From Paracoccaceae bacterium (GTDB lineage Bacteria > Pseudomonadota > Alphaproteobacteria > Rhodobacterales > Rhodobacteraceae): a DNA stretch of 64,000 nucleotides. The stretch covers positions 1 to 64,000 of the forward strand of contig JAPPHA010000043.1 of assembly GCA_028874915.1 (NCBI GenBank), given 5' to 3'. Positions 17,492 through 26,487 of the stretch are shown here, in pieces (positions within the stretch are counted from its first letter, which is position 1; every line of letters starts with the position of its first letter). The position numbers and the translations under genes are program-made. Below the pieces are notes generated by a model. It was not told the DNA's origin. It was given only the letters and a program-made list of their open reading frames with translations, and searched no databases.

Positions 17492-18133
17492 ATGTCAATC
17501 AACCTGTCAAATAATCGTTCCGTTGGCTTCCGGGCCTGCCGGTCGATCCGGACCGTGGGCAGGTTGCTCTTTGCCGTGACTATACTCGTTGTGCTGGAAT
17601 TCTCCGCTGCCTTCGCCAACCCGGATGTGTGGGTCCAGACCGGAATGACCTTTCGTTTTGAAGATGGCAAGGTCACGGGCGTTTCATATGATTGGGCGTT
17701 CGATGAATTCTTCAGTTCCCGTACCATCGCGTCCTTCGACGCAAACGGGGACGGCGAACTGGAACCAGCGGAGACCGTACGCCTGCGACGCGAAGCGTTC
17801 GATCCGCTCGCCGAGTTCAGCTATTTCGTTCATGTCTGGGAAGGCGACCAGAAACGGAACGAACTGGAGATTGAGTCGTTCGGTGCCGATGTCGACGAAG
17901 GGCTGCTTGTCTACCGGTTTACCGTAGCACTGTCGCCACCTGTCGATCCCGTTGCCGACGAAATCATTGCAAGTTTGCACGATGAATCGATCTTCGTCGA
18001 CTTCCGGTTCCGTGAAAAGGAATTCCTTTTGGTTGAAGGCACGATGGACCCAGGTTGCAAATTCAGGATCGCCCGCGGCCGAGGTGCCCAGTCCGGGCAT
18101 CGACAGGCGGTATCCCTCTACTGCGGAGGTTAA
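17492..18133 (+). CDS. DUF1007-family periplasmic protein
   Basis: 213 aa, exported: N-terminal Arg residues, a hydrophobic core at about 24-42 and cleavage after AFA. The mature N-terminus is NPDVWVQ, where the family normally has HPHVW; both His residues are replaced. Residues about 83-96 are an EF-hand-like loop (DANGDGELEPAE), common in this family. It is encoded 2 nt upstream of a NicO-type metal exporter, the usual partner, so it is probably an accessory for metal delivery or sensing. The ribosome-binding site is GGGAGG. The lost His residues may alter or abolish metal binding at the N-terminus. Confidence 0.8.
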   Translation: MSINLSNNRSVGFRACRSIRTVGRLLFAVTILVVLEFSAAFANPDVWVQTGMTFRFEDGKVTGVSYDWAFDEFFSSRTIASFDANGDGELEPAETVRLRREAFDPLAEFSYFVHVWEGDQKRNELEIESFGADVDEGLLVYRFTVALSPPVDPVADEIIASLHDESIFVDFRFREKEFLLVEGTMDPGCKFRIARGRGAQSGHRQAVSLYCGG

Positions 18134-18135
18134 CA

Positions 18136-19152
18136 ATGAACATCACAGGTATGGTTCGCGGCTGGAGGCTTGTCGGCCTCGGAGTTGTCTTGCCGGTGTT
18201 TCTGTTCGCAACGTTTCTTGGTGCAACGTTCGTGGAAGCACAATCGACGGGGTCGGTTACGGTCCCGACAGTGGAAATCGTCGAGGACGAACCGGAAGGG
18301 ATTGCCGGTTTCACGGAATACCTGATCGAATTCCAGCGCCGCGCCAATGCCGAAGTCGCGACCCACATGAACGCGATCCAGAGCGGGGAAGATCTCGGCG
18401 CCTTTTTTCTCGGCCTGGCCATCGCGTTCATCTACGGGACCATCCATGCTCTTGGTCCCGGTCACGGCAAGTTCATCATCGTCTCCTACTTCCTCGGACG
18501 CGAGGTTCGGGTTACGCGCGGCCTCATCATGGCGGCACAGGTTGCCATTGTTCACGTGATTTCCGCGATTGTCATCGTGTGGCTGGCAGATACCGTGTTG
18601 AAAGTCGGGTTCGGAATCGGCCTTTCGGACATTCCGGGAGTGCGCGCCGGGAGTTTCCTGATCATTGCCGGAATTGGGATCTACATGCTCTACCAAGCGG
18701 TCCGGGCGTCGTTCGGTTCGTCCGCCGGTTCGTCCGCAGGTCACGGTCATAGTCACAGCCACGGTCATAGCCACGGTCACGGTCATAGCCACAGCCACGG
18801 CCACGGCCACAGCCACGGCGGTAGCTTTGAAGGCGGTATATTGGCCTTTGCGGCCGGAGTCGTGCCGTGTCCCGGTGCGGTCCTGATCATGCTATACGCA
18901 ATCGCGAACGACATGATTTATCCGGGTTTTATCCTTGTTGTTGCAATGTCGCTCGGGATCGGATTGACCATCTGCACGCTTGGCGTTGGTGCAATCCTGG
19001 CACGGCAAACTGCCCTGCGACTTGTGGACAATGCTGCAGGGGGCGGAGGTGTTGTCGTGGTTCGCCACACCCTTAACTATACGGGTGCTGTATTCGTCAC
19101 CCTGATCGGTCTGTTTTCATTTGTGGCCTTCCTTGACGTGCCACTGGGATGA
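18136..19152 (+). CDS. NicO/RcnA-type nickel/cobalt transporter with His-rich loop
   Basis: 338 aa inner-membrane protein. Start ATG 18136 follows GGAGG and gives a signal-like first helix. The core contains IYGTIHALGPGHGKFIIVSYF (the HxxxxGHGK region of NicO proteins), several helices, then a cytoplasmic or periplasmic loop of 13 consecutive Gly/Ser-His dipeptides at about residues 202-227, and AFAAGVVPCPGAVLIM. The family exports Ni2+ or Co2+; specificity is not certain from sequence. It is co-transcribed with the DUF1007 gene. Confidence 0.87.
   Translation: MNITGMVRGWRLVGLGVVLPVFLFATFLGATFVEAQSTGSVTVPTVEIVEDEPEGIAGFTEYLIEFQRRANAEVATHMNAIQSGEDLGAFFLGLAIAFIYGTIHALGPGHGKFIIVSYFLGREVRVTRGLIMAAQVAIVHVISAIVIVWLADTVLKVGFGIGLSDIPGVRAGSFLIIAGIGIYMLYQAVRASFGSSAGSSAGHGHSHSHGHSHGHGHSHSHGHGHSHGGSFEGGILAFAAGVVPCPGAVLIMLYAIANDMIYPGFILVVAMSLGIGLTICTLGVGAILARQTALRLVDNAAGGGGVVVVRHTLNYTGAVFVTLIGLFSFVAFLDVPLG
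18739..18816 (+). repeat. In-gene (Gly/Ser)-His dipeptide repeat
   Basis: Thirteen tandem six-base units of the form GGY/AGY-CAY encode the metal-binding loop of the transporter. The third-position variation shows that it is maintained at protein level. Confidence 0.9.
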
Positions 19153-19162
19153 GCCGGGATCC

Positions 19163-19201
19163 GGTTGACCGACACTGGTTCTTGAATGCCACCGGTCAAC
19201 C
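19163..19201 (+). terminator. Candidate terminator hairpin after the NicO gene
   Basis: GGTTGACCG (19163-19171) pairs with CGGTCAACC (19193-19201) across a 21-nt loop that can pair further. It lies 10 nt past the stop and has no U-tract. Confidence 0.45.
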
Positions 19202-19974
19202 CGTATCTCGGCTGGCGACGACCATCCAACATAAGTCGATGGCCGCTACCGCAAGGCTGCGCGTTTCGGGATTGCGGATCGGCGGGAGAATCGCCTGGCC
19301 GACATGCGGAGACGCGACTTCGCGGACGAATTCGTTCGCCTGACTTGGTGCGAAAGCTCAATCGGCAACGGCGGTCTCGCGGAAGGCCTCTTCGACTGGC
19401 GCCGGCCGTTTCCTCGCGTTGGGCGTTTCGGGTTGACGGAAGCGTGCTGGCGGGATCCAATCCGCCCGCCGGATGGGCAACGTTCCAGAACCCGGAACCC
19501 CTGGCACTCCGCAACACTGCCGCGTTCCGAAAGCGCCGCTGCGATGAGTCTGATGCACAGGAACTCGCGGATCAATTCTAACGCGAGACAGGCATCTGGC
19601 CTGCCTGCCAGGTGTTCTTTGCGCTCCGTCGAGTCTGAATCGAGATAGCCAGGCCGAAGGACAATGCCCGGCCACAAGGCCTCAACAAACCGGCATCGCG
19701 TAGACTTCAGAACGTTCCTCGGCGTTGAGAGGGATTTGCTTCTGGAACCGTAGGATGTGTTGTCCTTCGCGTCACGGCGGTGCCTTGGCGCAAATATGAA
19801 TGCGCGAAAGATGTTGCGTAAGGTTCTGGCCGTGCATTGCGCACATGGATCGAAGAGCCGGCAAGTTGGTTGACGGTGACCGATGTCATGGTGAAGCCCG
19901 ATGTTTCCCGGTCGGCGACGACCCGAACTTTCATTTTGGTTACGCCATTGCGTTGGAGCACCCCAGCGCCCCGG
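19202..19974. other. Intergenic, nothing recognised
   Basis: Open frames exist on both strands but have no family similarity I can see and no good ribosome-binding sites. Confidence 0.4.
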
Positions 19975-21156
19975 TTACAGGAAACCCGGAAAGCGTTTCA
20001 GCGAAAACGGCTGGAGCAGTTCTGGCGTCACTCCGTCGGCGACGGCCTCGGCCATGAGTTCACCGAGCACCGGTGCCAGAGTAATTCCGCTGTGGGTTGC
20101 GATCAGGAACAACCCTTCCGCACCTGGGACCGGACCGGCGATACTCTTGCCGTCTTGTGGTACGGGACGGATCCCTATCGCAATGTCACACTCGTCGATG
20201 CAGGCCTCGCCCGGAAAGCCGCGAATTACGGCTTTCGCACGCCGCAGCAGTTCGATCGCGGCGCGCCGGACCCGCTCAGGTGACGAGTCGTCGGCCACCC
20301 AACCATCAATGTCGGGTGCGCCCATCCGCAGCCCGCCGTTGGGCGCCGGGCGCAGGTGAATTTCACCGGGCTCCACGTCGAAATAGGTAATGTGACGCAG
20401 CAATCTCGCGGGCGCCGTGCTCGGGCTGGTGACCAGGAGGCCGGGAACGCGGTTCATGGGAAAGCGGGTGGCATAGGCCTCGAAGCCGATAAGCTGACCC
20501 AGTACCTCTGGTGTGTCGGGGCCAGCCGCCACGACCACGCTCGTGGCCTCAAGCCGGCCCCGCTCGGTCACGACGCCCGTGACCACGCCGTCGTCACTCA
20601 CCGAGAGTTCCTTCGCTGCACATTGTTCGAGGACCCAGGAACCCATGGCGCGCAGTTCACCGGCAAGGCATCGCGTGAACTTGGGCGCATCGAGCCAGGA
20701 ATCGGCCATCGCCATGAGTGCCTCGCCATTACGTCCGCAACGGACGTAGGGTTCGAGAGCAGCGAATTCGCGGCCGCCCACGACGGCAACCGGATAATCA
20801 AGCGCCTTCAACCGTTCGGCACGATGGCGCATTGCCTTGAGGCGGGCTTCGTCATCAGCGCTTACCCACTGCAGCATGCCGTCCGGATGGTATCCCAGGC
20901 TTTCCTCGCCCAACGCGACCGCGAGCTCCCTGTGTAGATCGGTGCCCAGGGCATTCAGCCGATGATAGGCGTCCTCGGTCACCTTCGCAGTGCCGTTGAT
21001 CCACGCAAAGCTCGCGCTGGTCGTGCCGCCGCCCACATTGTTGCGCTCGATAAGAGCGACGGCCAGTCCTCGGCGAGCCAGATAGAAGGCCGCGGCACAA
21101 CCAACAATTCCCCCGCCCACCACAATTGCATCAAGACTGTCCGGACCTGTTGTCAT
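19975..21156 (-). CDS. FAD-dependent amine/D-amino-acid oxidoreductase (DAO family)
   Basis: 393 aa flavoprotein. The N-terminal FAD motif is IVVGGGIVGCAAAFYLARRG (about 11-30). Later blocks include SVVVAAGPDTPEVL and the C-terminal GLFLIATHSGITLAPVLGELMAE, as in DadA, glycine oxidase and sarcosine-type oxidases. ATG 21156 follows GAGGAG. It is divergent from a polyamine-type ABC importer with a 237-bp shared promoter region, so it probably oxidises the C-N bond of the imported amine or amino acid. Substrate not determinable. Confidence 0.88.
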   Translation of the reverse strand: MTTGPDSLDAIVVGGGIVGCAAAFYLARRGLAVALIERNNVGGGTTSASFAWINGTAKVTEDAYHRLNALGTDLHRELAVALGEESLGYHPDGMLQWVSADDEARLKAMRHRAERLKALDYPVAVVGGREFAALEPYVRCGRNGEALMAMADSWLDAPKFTRCLAGELRAMGSWVLEQCAAKELSVSDDGVVTGVVTERGRLEATSVVVAAGPDTPEVLGQLIGFEAYATRFPMNRVPGLLVTSPSTAPARLLRHITYFDVEPGEIHLRPAPNGGLRMGAPDIDGWVADDSSPERVRRAAIELLRRAKAVIRGFPGEACIDECDIAIGIRPVPQDGKSIAGPVPGAEGLFLIATHSGITLAPVLGELMAEAVADGVTPELLQPFSLKRFPGFL

Positions 21157-21393
21157 GATACTCCTCTTGAATGACCGGGGCCGCACCGGCGTTTCATTCG
21201 GGATTCATGTCTTGGACGGAACCGTCCACACTGCTGACGGAATACCAATCGAAGCCAGTTCCATCCATGCCATTGGAAGAACATACGGCCGACTGCAATC
21301 GCCTGATGAACTTGGTGATAACCCCAGGGTCATCTGGTGCCCCCAATTCGGATCTGTCCGGGACGTGAAACCAAATGAAGAGGGAGGAATCCA

Positions 21394-22506
21394 ATGACAA
21401 CCAAAAAAACCGAACTCCCGGCAAAACAGCCGGATCCGGTTTCGAATCCGTCACGCCGCCAGGTCCTTTCCAGGACAGCAGCCATCGGCGCGGGCGTCGC
21501 GATCGGAGCGCCGTTTGTCTTGGTGCCCGGAAGCGCAAAGGCAGCCGGAAGCGTTTCATACGCTGCCGACGGGGGCCGCAATTTCGATATCATGAAGGAA
21601 ATTTTCCTGAATCCGTTCCAGGAAGAAACGGGAATTGAGACCATCCCGATTCCAACCGGGCGAAATGTGTCCAAGATCAAGGCGCAGGTGGAAACCGGGA
21701 ACGTCGAGTGGGACGTGATCGGGCTCGGCGGGGCACCGTCGATGGTGGCCATGAAAGAGGGCTTGCTTGAACCTATCGATACCGACATCGTCGATTTGTC
21801 GAATCACGCCTTTCCCGAGTGGCAGTGGCCGTCTGCCCTGGGCACCTTCTACTATTTCGGAGGCATCGCCTACCGTCCGTCCTCGCATGGCGCCATGGGC
21901 AAGCATCCTCGCACCTGGCCCGAGTATTGGGATGGCGAGGGGATTCCCGGCCGTCGCGGTATGCGTGCCCGCCCACAGGAAGAAATGGAACGCGCACTGG
22001 TCGCCGACTGCGTATCGCCGAAGGATCTTTATCCTCTCGACGAGGACCGGGCGTTCAAGTCCCTTGATCGCATCAAACCCTACTGCAAGCACTGGATCAA
22101 GGAAACGCCACAGACCATTTCTCTGCTCCAGTCGAAAGAAATCGACTTTGTCTACACCTACAGCGGTCGGGTCGAGGCGGGCAAGGAACAAGGCCTCGAC
22201 ATGGAGTTCGTGTACGACAGCGTCGTCTCCACGCCGCTTTGCTTCATCGTGCCCAAGGGCAGCAAGAACAAAGACAATGCGATGAAGCTAATCAACTATT
22301 TCCTCACCGAGACGGTCCAGAGAAACGTTGCCATTCGTCTGGCCTTCGGCATCGTCAACAGGACGGCGGCAGCAAACCTTCCGTCGGAAACTCTTGCGAA
22401 ATTACCGAATCTGGATGATCCGAATAACGTTAGTGTCGATGTCGCATACTGGGCGGAAAATCTGACACGACTGGAAAAGAAATATGCCGAGTGGTTGATC
22501 ACCTGA
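21394..22506 (+). CDS. Polyamine-type ABC solute-binding protein, Tat-exported
   Basis: 370 aa. A twin-arginine signal is visible (SRRQVLSRTAAIGAGVAIG then PGSAKAAG), so the folded protein is probably exported by Tat. The mature region is of the PotD/extracellular-solute-binding family 1 type: VSYAADGGRNFDIMKEIFLNPF, DVIGLGGAP, and a C-terminal WAENLTRLEKKY. It has a paralogue at 33972-35078, sharing WADFWD/WPEYWD, PGRRGMR and RAFKS-DRIKP landmarks. GAGGGAGG lies upstream of the ATG. First gene of a transporter operon with two permeases. Confidence 0.9.
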   Translation: MTTKKTELPAKQPDPVSNPSRRQVLSRTAAIGAGVAIGAPFVLVPGSAKAAGSVSYAADGGRNFDIMKEIFLNPFQEETGIETIPIPTGRNVSKIKAQVETGNVEWDVIGLGGAPSMVAMKEGLLEPIDTDIVDLSNHAFPEWQWPSALGTFYYFGGIAYRPSSHGAMGKHPRTWPEYWDGEGIPGRRGMRARPQEEMERALVADCVSPKDLYPLDEDRAFKSLDRIKPYCKHWIKETPQTISLLQSKEIDFVYTYSGRVEAGKEQGLDMEFVYDSVVSTPLCFIVPKGSKNKDNAMKLINYFLTETVQRNVAIRLAFGIVNRTAAANLPSETLAKLPNLDDPNNVSVDVAYWAENLTRLEKKYAEWLIT

Positions 22507-22540
22507 AGGCATTCTAGTCGCAACCATGCGGCCAGCAGCG

Positions 22541-22580
22541 AAAGGGCCCGGGACGACTGCGAGTGCGGCCCGGGTCTTTT
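22541..22580 (+). terminator. Terminator/attenuator between binding protein and permease
   Basis: AAAGGGCCCGGG (22541-22552) pairs with CCCGGGTCTTTT (22569-22580), 12 bp including two G-U pairs, and ends in four T. It lies 35 nt past the binding-protein stop and before the permease gene. A partial terminator would give excess binding protein. Confidence 0.65.
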
Positions 22581-22677
22581 CGTGTCTTGTCCCGTTCAAG
22601 TGCCCCTTCATGAGGCGTCTCACGGTGCCCGGAATCATTCCGGAGCCTTGGAGGCAGGAAAATCTCCGGAGTAGCCG

Positions 22678-23495
22678 ATGGCTTTCGTAGTGCCGTTCTT
22701 TGCCTTCTCAGCGGTAGTTTTCCTGCTGCCGCTTCTGATGATCGTTGGTTACAGTTTTTTCGGCGAAGGCTTCACATTCGGTCATTATGAGGAGTTTTTT
22801 CCAGTACCCTTTATCTGCGTGTCTTGTGGACCACGATAGAGGTTTCGCTCGCGACAGCCGCCCTGACTCTTCTCCTCGCCTATCCAGTGGCCTACTACCT
22901 CGCCAGGCAACCACCGAAGCGACGGGCACTCATGGGCCTGTTCCTGTTGCTCCCCTTCTACACCAGCATACTGGTCAAGAGTTTCGCATTTATGGTGTTC
23001 CTCGGTTACCAGGGCATTGCCAATGCGACAATCCGTCTTGCCTTCGGGCCGGAGGCTGGACTTGAGATGATGTTCAACCGGTTCGGCGTGTATGTCGGCC
23101 TCACCCACAATTACCTGCCGTACATGGTCTTTCCCATCCTGGTCAGCCTGCTGGCCCAGAACCCGGCATTGCGCAGGGCCGCCGAAATCATGGGCGCCGG
23201 GCCTTGGCGAATCTTTTGGCGCATCACGTTTCCGTTGAGCATGCCGGGCATCCTCGCTGGCGTCCTCCTGACCGTCATCCTGACGCTGGGCCAGTTTATC
23301 ACGCCGGCGCTGCTGGGCGGTCGCAAGGACCTGATGATCGCAAACCTTGTCGACTTCCATATCAAGGAGTCGCTGGATTGGGGGATGGCGTCGACGATCG
23401 CCGTCATCCTGATGCTGATTGCCTCGATGTTCATGGTGCTGTTGGCAAAGGTGCGGGGCGGGCAGGTATTTGAGCAGGAAAGGATCGCAGCATGA
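22678..23495 (+). pseudogene. Polyamine-type ABC permease (PotB-like), frameshifted
   Basis: The gene starts at ATG 22678 (MAFVVPFFAFSAVVFLLPLL) and reads as a PotB-type permease for about 40 codons up to HYEEFF. There the run TTTTTT (22795-22800) is one T short. With seven T the frame would continue as SSTLYLRVLWTTIEVS, which matches the paralogous permease at 33023 (LYLRVLWTTIEVS). The rest, from about 22805, is intact, with the EAA loop AAEIMGAGPWRIFWRITFP. As written, translation stops at 22831. It could be a sequencing error, a recent mutation or homopolymer slippage; otherwise this is a functional inner-membrane permease. Confidence 0.75.
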
Positions 23496-24331
23496 CAGGC
23501 AAAAGGGTCGATTTCGCCGCAACCGTCGGGCGCATCGGATGGCATCCGCCAAAGGCAAACACAATTGCGGCCTGGGCCGTCTTCTTCTTCCTCATCTTGC
23601 CCAGCGTGGTCGTGATCCCGATGTCTTTCGGCAACTCGGACGAGTTCGTTTTCCCGCGCCAAGGGTTGTCGACCTATCTTTATGAGAAATACTTTTTCGA
23701 CGATGCGTGGATGCAAACGACCCGGCAAAGCTTTTTCGTTGCTGTGTTGTCCACGGTGACGTGCCTTTTTTTCGGAGTCACGGCGGCCTACGGACTCGTG
23801 CGAGGAACATTCCCCGGCAGGCGACTTGTCACGCTGTTCCTGCTGACCCCGATGTTCGTACCCGTGATCGTGATCGCCCTCGGGCTCTACATGTATTTCG
23901 CGACCCTGGGCTTGTCCGGCACCACGTTCAGTATCGTGGTGGGCCACACGCTGCACGGAACGCCGTTTGTTATCGTCCTGTGCATGGCGGCATTGCGCCA
24001 CGTTGATCCCAACCTGGAGGCGGCAGCCCGCGTGATGGGAGCAGGCCGCATTCATACGCTCATAAGGGTCACCCTGCCGCTCCTGAAACCGGCGCTGGTC
24101 GCGAGCGCGTTGTTCGCTTTCCTGATTTCCTTCGATGAAGTTGTCATTGCCTGGTTTCTTACGACCATCCACACCCAGACTCTTCCCGTGAAGATGTACA
24201 GCAGCATCCAATGGGAGGTCTCGCCGGTACTGGCGGCGGTTTCGACTTTGCTGACGTTCCTTGCCTTTGTGATCTGTGTAGTAGGTGTATTGGTTCAAAA
24301 GGAAGAAACGCAGGAAACGACCCGGGGATAA
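23492..24331 (+). CDS. Polyamine-type ABC permease (PotC-like)
   Basis: 279 aa inner-membrane permease with six predicted helices. The EAA loop is LEAAARVMGAGRIHTLIRVTLPLLKPAL. Family landmarks include IPMSFGNSDEF and FSIVVGHTLHGTPFVIV. It overlaps the upstream permease by 4 nt (ATGA), indicating coupling. It has a paralogue at 32148-33020. No ATPase gene follows; the only PotA-like ATPase in the window is at 31012-32151. Confidence 0.9.
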   Translation: MTGKRVDFAATVGRIGWHPPKANTIAAWAVFFFLILPSVVVIPMSFGNSDEFVFPRQGLSTYLYEKYFFDDAWMQTTRQSFFVAVLSTVTCLFFGVTAAYGLVRGTFPGRRLVTLFLLTPMFVPVIVIALGLYMYFATLGLSGTTFSIVVGHTLHGTPFVIVLCMAALRHVDPNLEAAARVMGAGRIHTLIRVTLPLLKPALVASALFAFLISFDEVVIAWFLTTIHTQTLPVKMYSSIQWEVSPVLAAVSTLLTFLAFVICVVGVLVQKEETQETTRG

Positions 24332-24366
24332 TGTTGCGGATCCCCCGCCGAAGAGAGGAAAAGTAC

Positions 24367-25485
24367 GTGCGCGTCACCAATATCGAAACCCGCCAGGTCG
24401 AATCCGGGTTTCCGCTCACATTCAGCGGTGGCACTTACCAGCTCACCAAACGGTCATCGGTCCTTTGCAGGATTTCCACTGATGAAGGCGTCACCGGCGA
24501 AGTCTGCGTCGGAAACGAAGATTCGTACAGCGCCCGGTTCTTCGAACTCATCCACGGTCCGTTCCGGGAGATCTTGGTCGGCCGCGACCCGCTGATGATC
24601 GAAGAGCACTGGGAGAAGATGATCGCCCATGCCACAAAGGCCCCCGAGCCCGATGCCGGCATCAAGGCAATATCAACCGTCGACGTCACCTTGTGGGATC
24701 TCAAGGGCAAAGTCTGTGGACTGCCCGTCTACAAGCTGATTGGTGGCCGTACCGACCGTGTGCCGATCATTGGCATCGGGGGGTATTACGAAACCTGCTC
24801 TGACGAACAGGGTATTCGTGACGAGATCACGTTCTACAAGGACATTGGCCTCGCTGGAATCAAGTTCAAGGTCGGCAGGTTCGACATTCAAGAAGACGTT
24901 GAAAGAGTGCGTGTCGCCCGCGACGCTGCTGGGGACGACTTCGCTATCGTTGTCGATTCCAACCTCGCCTGGGTTCCTGCCGAAGCTGTCCGGTTCGCCA
25001 TGCAGATCAGGGACTGCAACCCCTGTTGGTTGGAGGAGCCCGTCCACTGGCGAAACATTCCCCGGGGTTTGCGCGAAGTGCGCCAGAAGTCGGGCGTGCC
25101 GGTTGGCGCCGGGCAATCCGAGCTTTCGGTCTTTGGCTGTTACGAATTGCTGGCCAGGGAGGCGGTGGACGTCATCAATGTCACCGCCAATCGGGGAGGT
25201 GGAATCACAGCGTGGCTCAAGATTGCCGGCGCCGCTGCCCTCGCCGATGTGACAATGGGTCACGTCGCCGAACCCCACATCGCCATGCATCTCATGGCCG
25301 GAATTTCCAATCCGACATTCGTCGAATGTTATCCCGACGTCCGCCGCGACCCCTTTTGGGACGAGCTGTATGAGAACCGCCCGGCGATTGTGGAAGGTTA
25401 CATCACGCTCCCGGACCGGCCCGGTCTCGGGTTGACGTTCAATCGGCATGCGGTGGAGCGCTTCGCCCTGGGGCCTTGGCAGTAA
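24367..25485 (+). CDS. Mandelate racemase / muconate lactonizing enzyme family protein
   Basis: 372 aa enolase-superfamily enzyme that abstracts a proton alpha to a carboxylate using Mg2+. Visible residues: KFKVG (Lys-x-Lys base), VVDSN and WLEEPVHW (metal ligands Asp and Glu), GAGQSE, and GHVAEPHIAMH (a His-containing C-terminal loop). I prefer the GTG at 24367 because AGAGGAAAAG precedes it and the family begins RVTNIETRQV. An ATG at 24331, overlapping the permease stop as TAATG, is the alternative. It is in the operon with the ABC importer, so it acts on the imported compound or a product of it. Confidence 0.87.
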   Translation: MRVTNIETRQVESGFPLTFSGGTYQLTKRSSVLCRISTDEGVTGEVCVGNEDSYSARFFELIHGPFREILVGRDPLMIEEHWEKMIAHATKAPEPDAGIKAISTVDVTLWDLKGKVCGLPVYKLIGGRTDRVPIIGIGGYYETCSDEQGIRDEITFYKDIGLAGIKFKVGRFDIQEDVERVRVARDAAGDDFAIVVDSNLAWVPAEAVRFAMQIRDCNPCWLEEPVHWRNIPRGLREVRQKSGVPVGAGQSELSVFGCYELLAREAVDVINVTANRGGGITAWLKIAGAAALADVTMGHVAEPHIAMHLMAGISNPTFVECYPDVRRDPFWDELYENRPAIVEGYITLPDRPGLGLTFNRHAVERFALGPWQ

Positions 25486-26487
25486 GAGGTGGTCCGCCTC
25501 TACCTTGACCGGCCCCCAGATGGCCTTGTCGGTCGGCATGTCGAATTGGCGACTTCCTTGACAAGTGGTGTTGAATGAACCCGCGCTGCATACGGCCCGG
25601 GCGGTCCCGACCCACTCGGACCGCGGTCTCGTCCATGACGATCACGTTGCTCACGACGACCGAGGCACGCTGAGCGTCGAAGATCAGTCGCAATAGCCCG
25701 GCGGCGCCCCGCTTGGACAAGCACGTCTGCGATGCCTGGCTGGCATTGATGCCGGCACCTGACAGGCACCGCCGCCGGTGAAGCGATACATGCCACGTGA
25801 ACTTTGCAGCCGGCATCCTGGTCATGGAACTCACATAGACAGCGCTCAGTTCGGGATCGCCCGGCCGCGCCGGGTCCGACAGGACCGTCGGCGTCTGCCC
25901 GTGCTTCACCATGCAGTCAGTGCGGAGCACCTTGTCGGCGCCCGGCTCCGGGCATGCTTGCAGGAATCCCGGACACCGGCTTGTTCCAGTCCCCAACACC
26001 GGGATGCACTCGCCTGGCCCGGCGTAGCGAAGAGCATCGTCTCCGCCGGAACCGACGCAGGGAATCGCAGCCCGCAGTCATTCGGCGCAATGTGGCTCCG
26101 TCCCGGTCCCCGTTCCGGCGGGCCGGACCCGGCGCGGCGGTCTCTTCTGCCCCGGGGCCCGGGAAAGTCACATGCCGCGAAACGATGTGGTTGCCGGGAC
26201 AGGTCACGGATGCGCAACTCCGGGATGCGCCCGGAGATCCGGTACTGTAACCCTTGCCAGCTGCTGCGTGCATCCCGCAATCTCGGCCAGGGCTGTCTCA
26301 AGAGACGCAATTTGCCTTCGCCCGGAAACGGTCGACGGGGCCTGCGTCCGTCGAGCCCATGGAAGTTGCCCGGATGTGTTCCTCGGCCGGGACAACGCCT
26401 ATCGGCCAAAGGCCCGGAGTCCCCGTTCCTGCGCGAATGACGTCATGTACATGAATGTTCCGGGAACCGTGCCCATCAGTTTGCAAC
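25486..26487. other. Gene-poor 1-kb region with degraded transposase sequence
   Basis: No intact gene. Part of the left half, on the minus strand, resembles an IS66-type transposase (separate entry). The right half has only chance-like frames. Confidence 0.45.
25600..25770 (-). pseudogene. Possible IS66-type transposase fragment
   Basis: A minus-strand reading gives GINASQASQTCLSKRGAAGLLRL then RASVVVSNVIVMDETAVRVG. This is reminiscent of the stretch in IS66 transposases with a catalytic Asp-Glu (SDETSARV). Flanking sequence is frameshifted and there are no visible terminal repeats. Tentative. Confidence 0.3.

Noticed and set aside
18739-18816. Short-unit repeat that might be taken for a CRISPR or satellite.
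   Set aside because: It encodes the His-rich loop of the NicO transporter in frame, with synonymous variation.
23111-24298. Long - strand frame (about 395 codons) opposite the permease genes.
   Set aside because: Shadow of the PotB/PotC-like genes; no domain and low-complexity polar composition.
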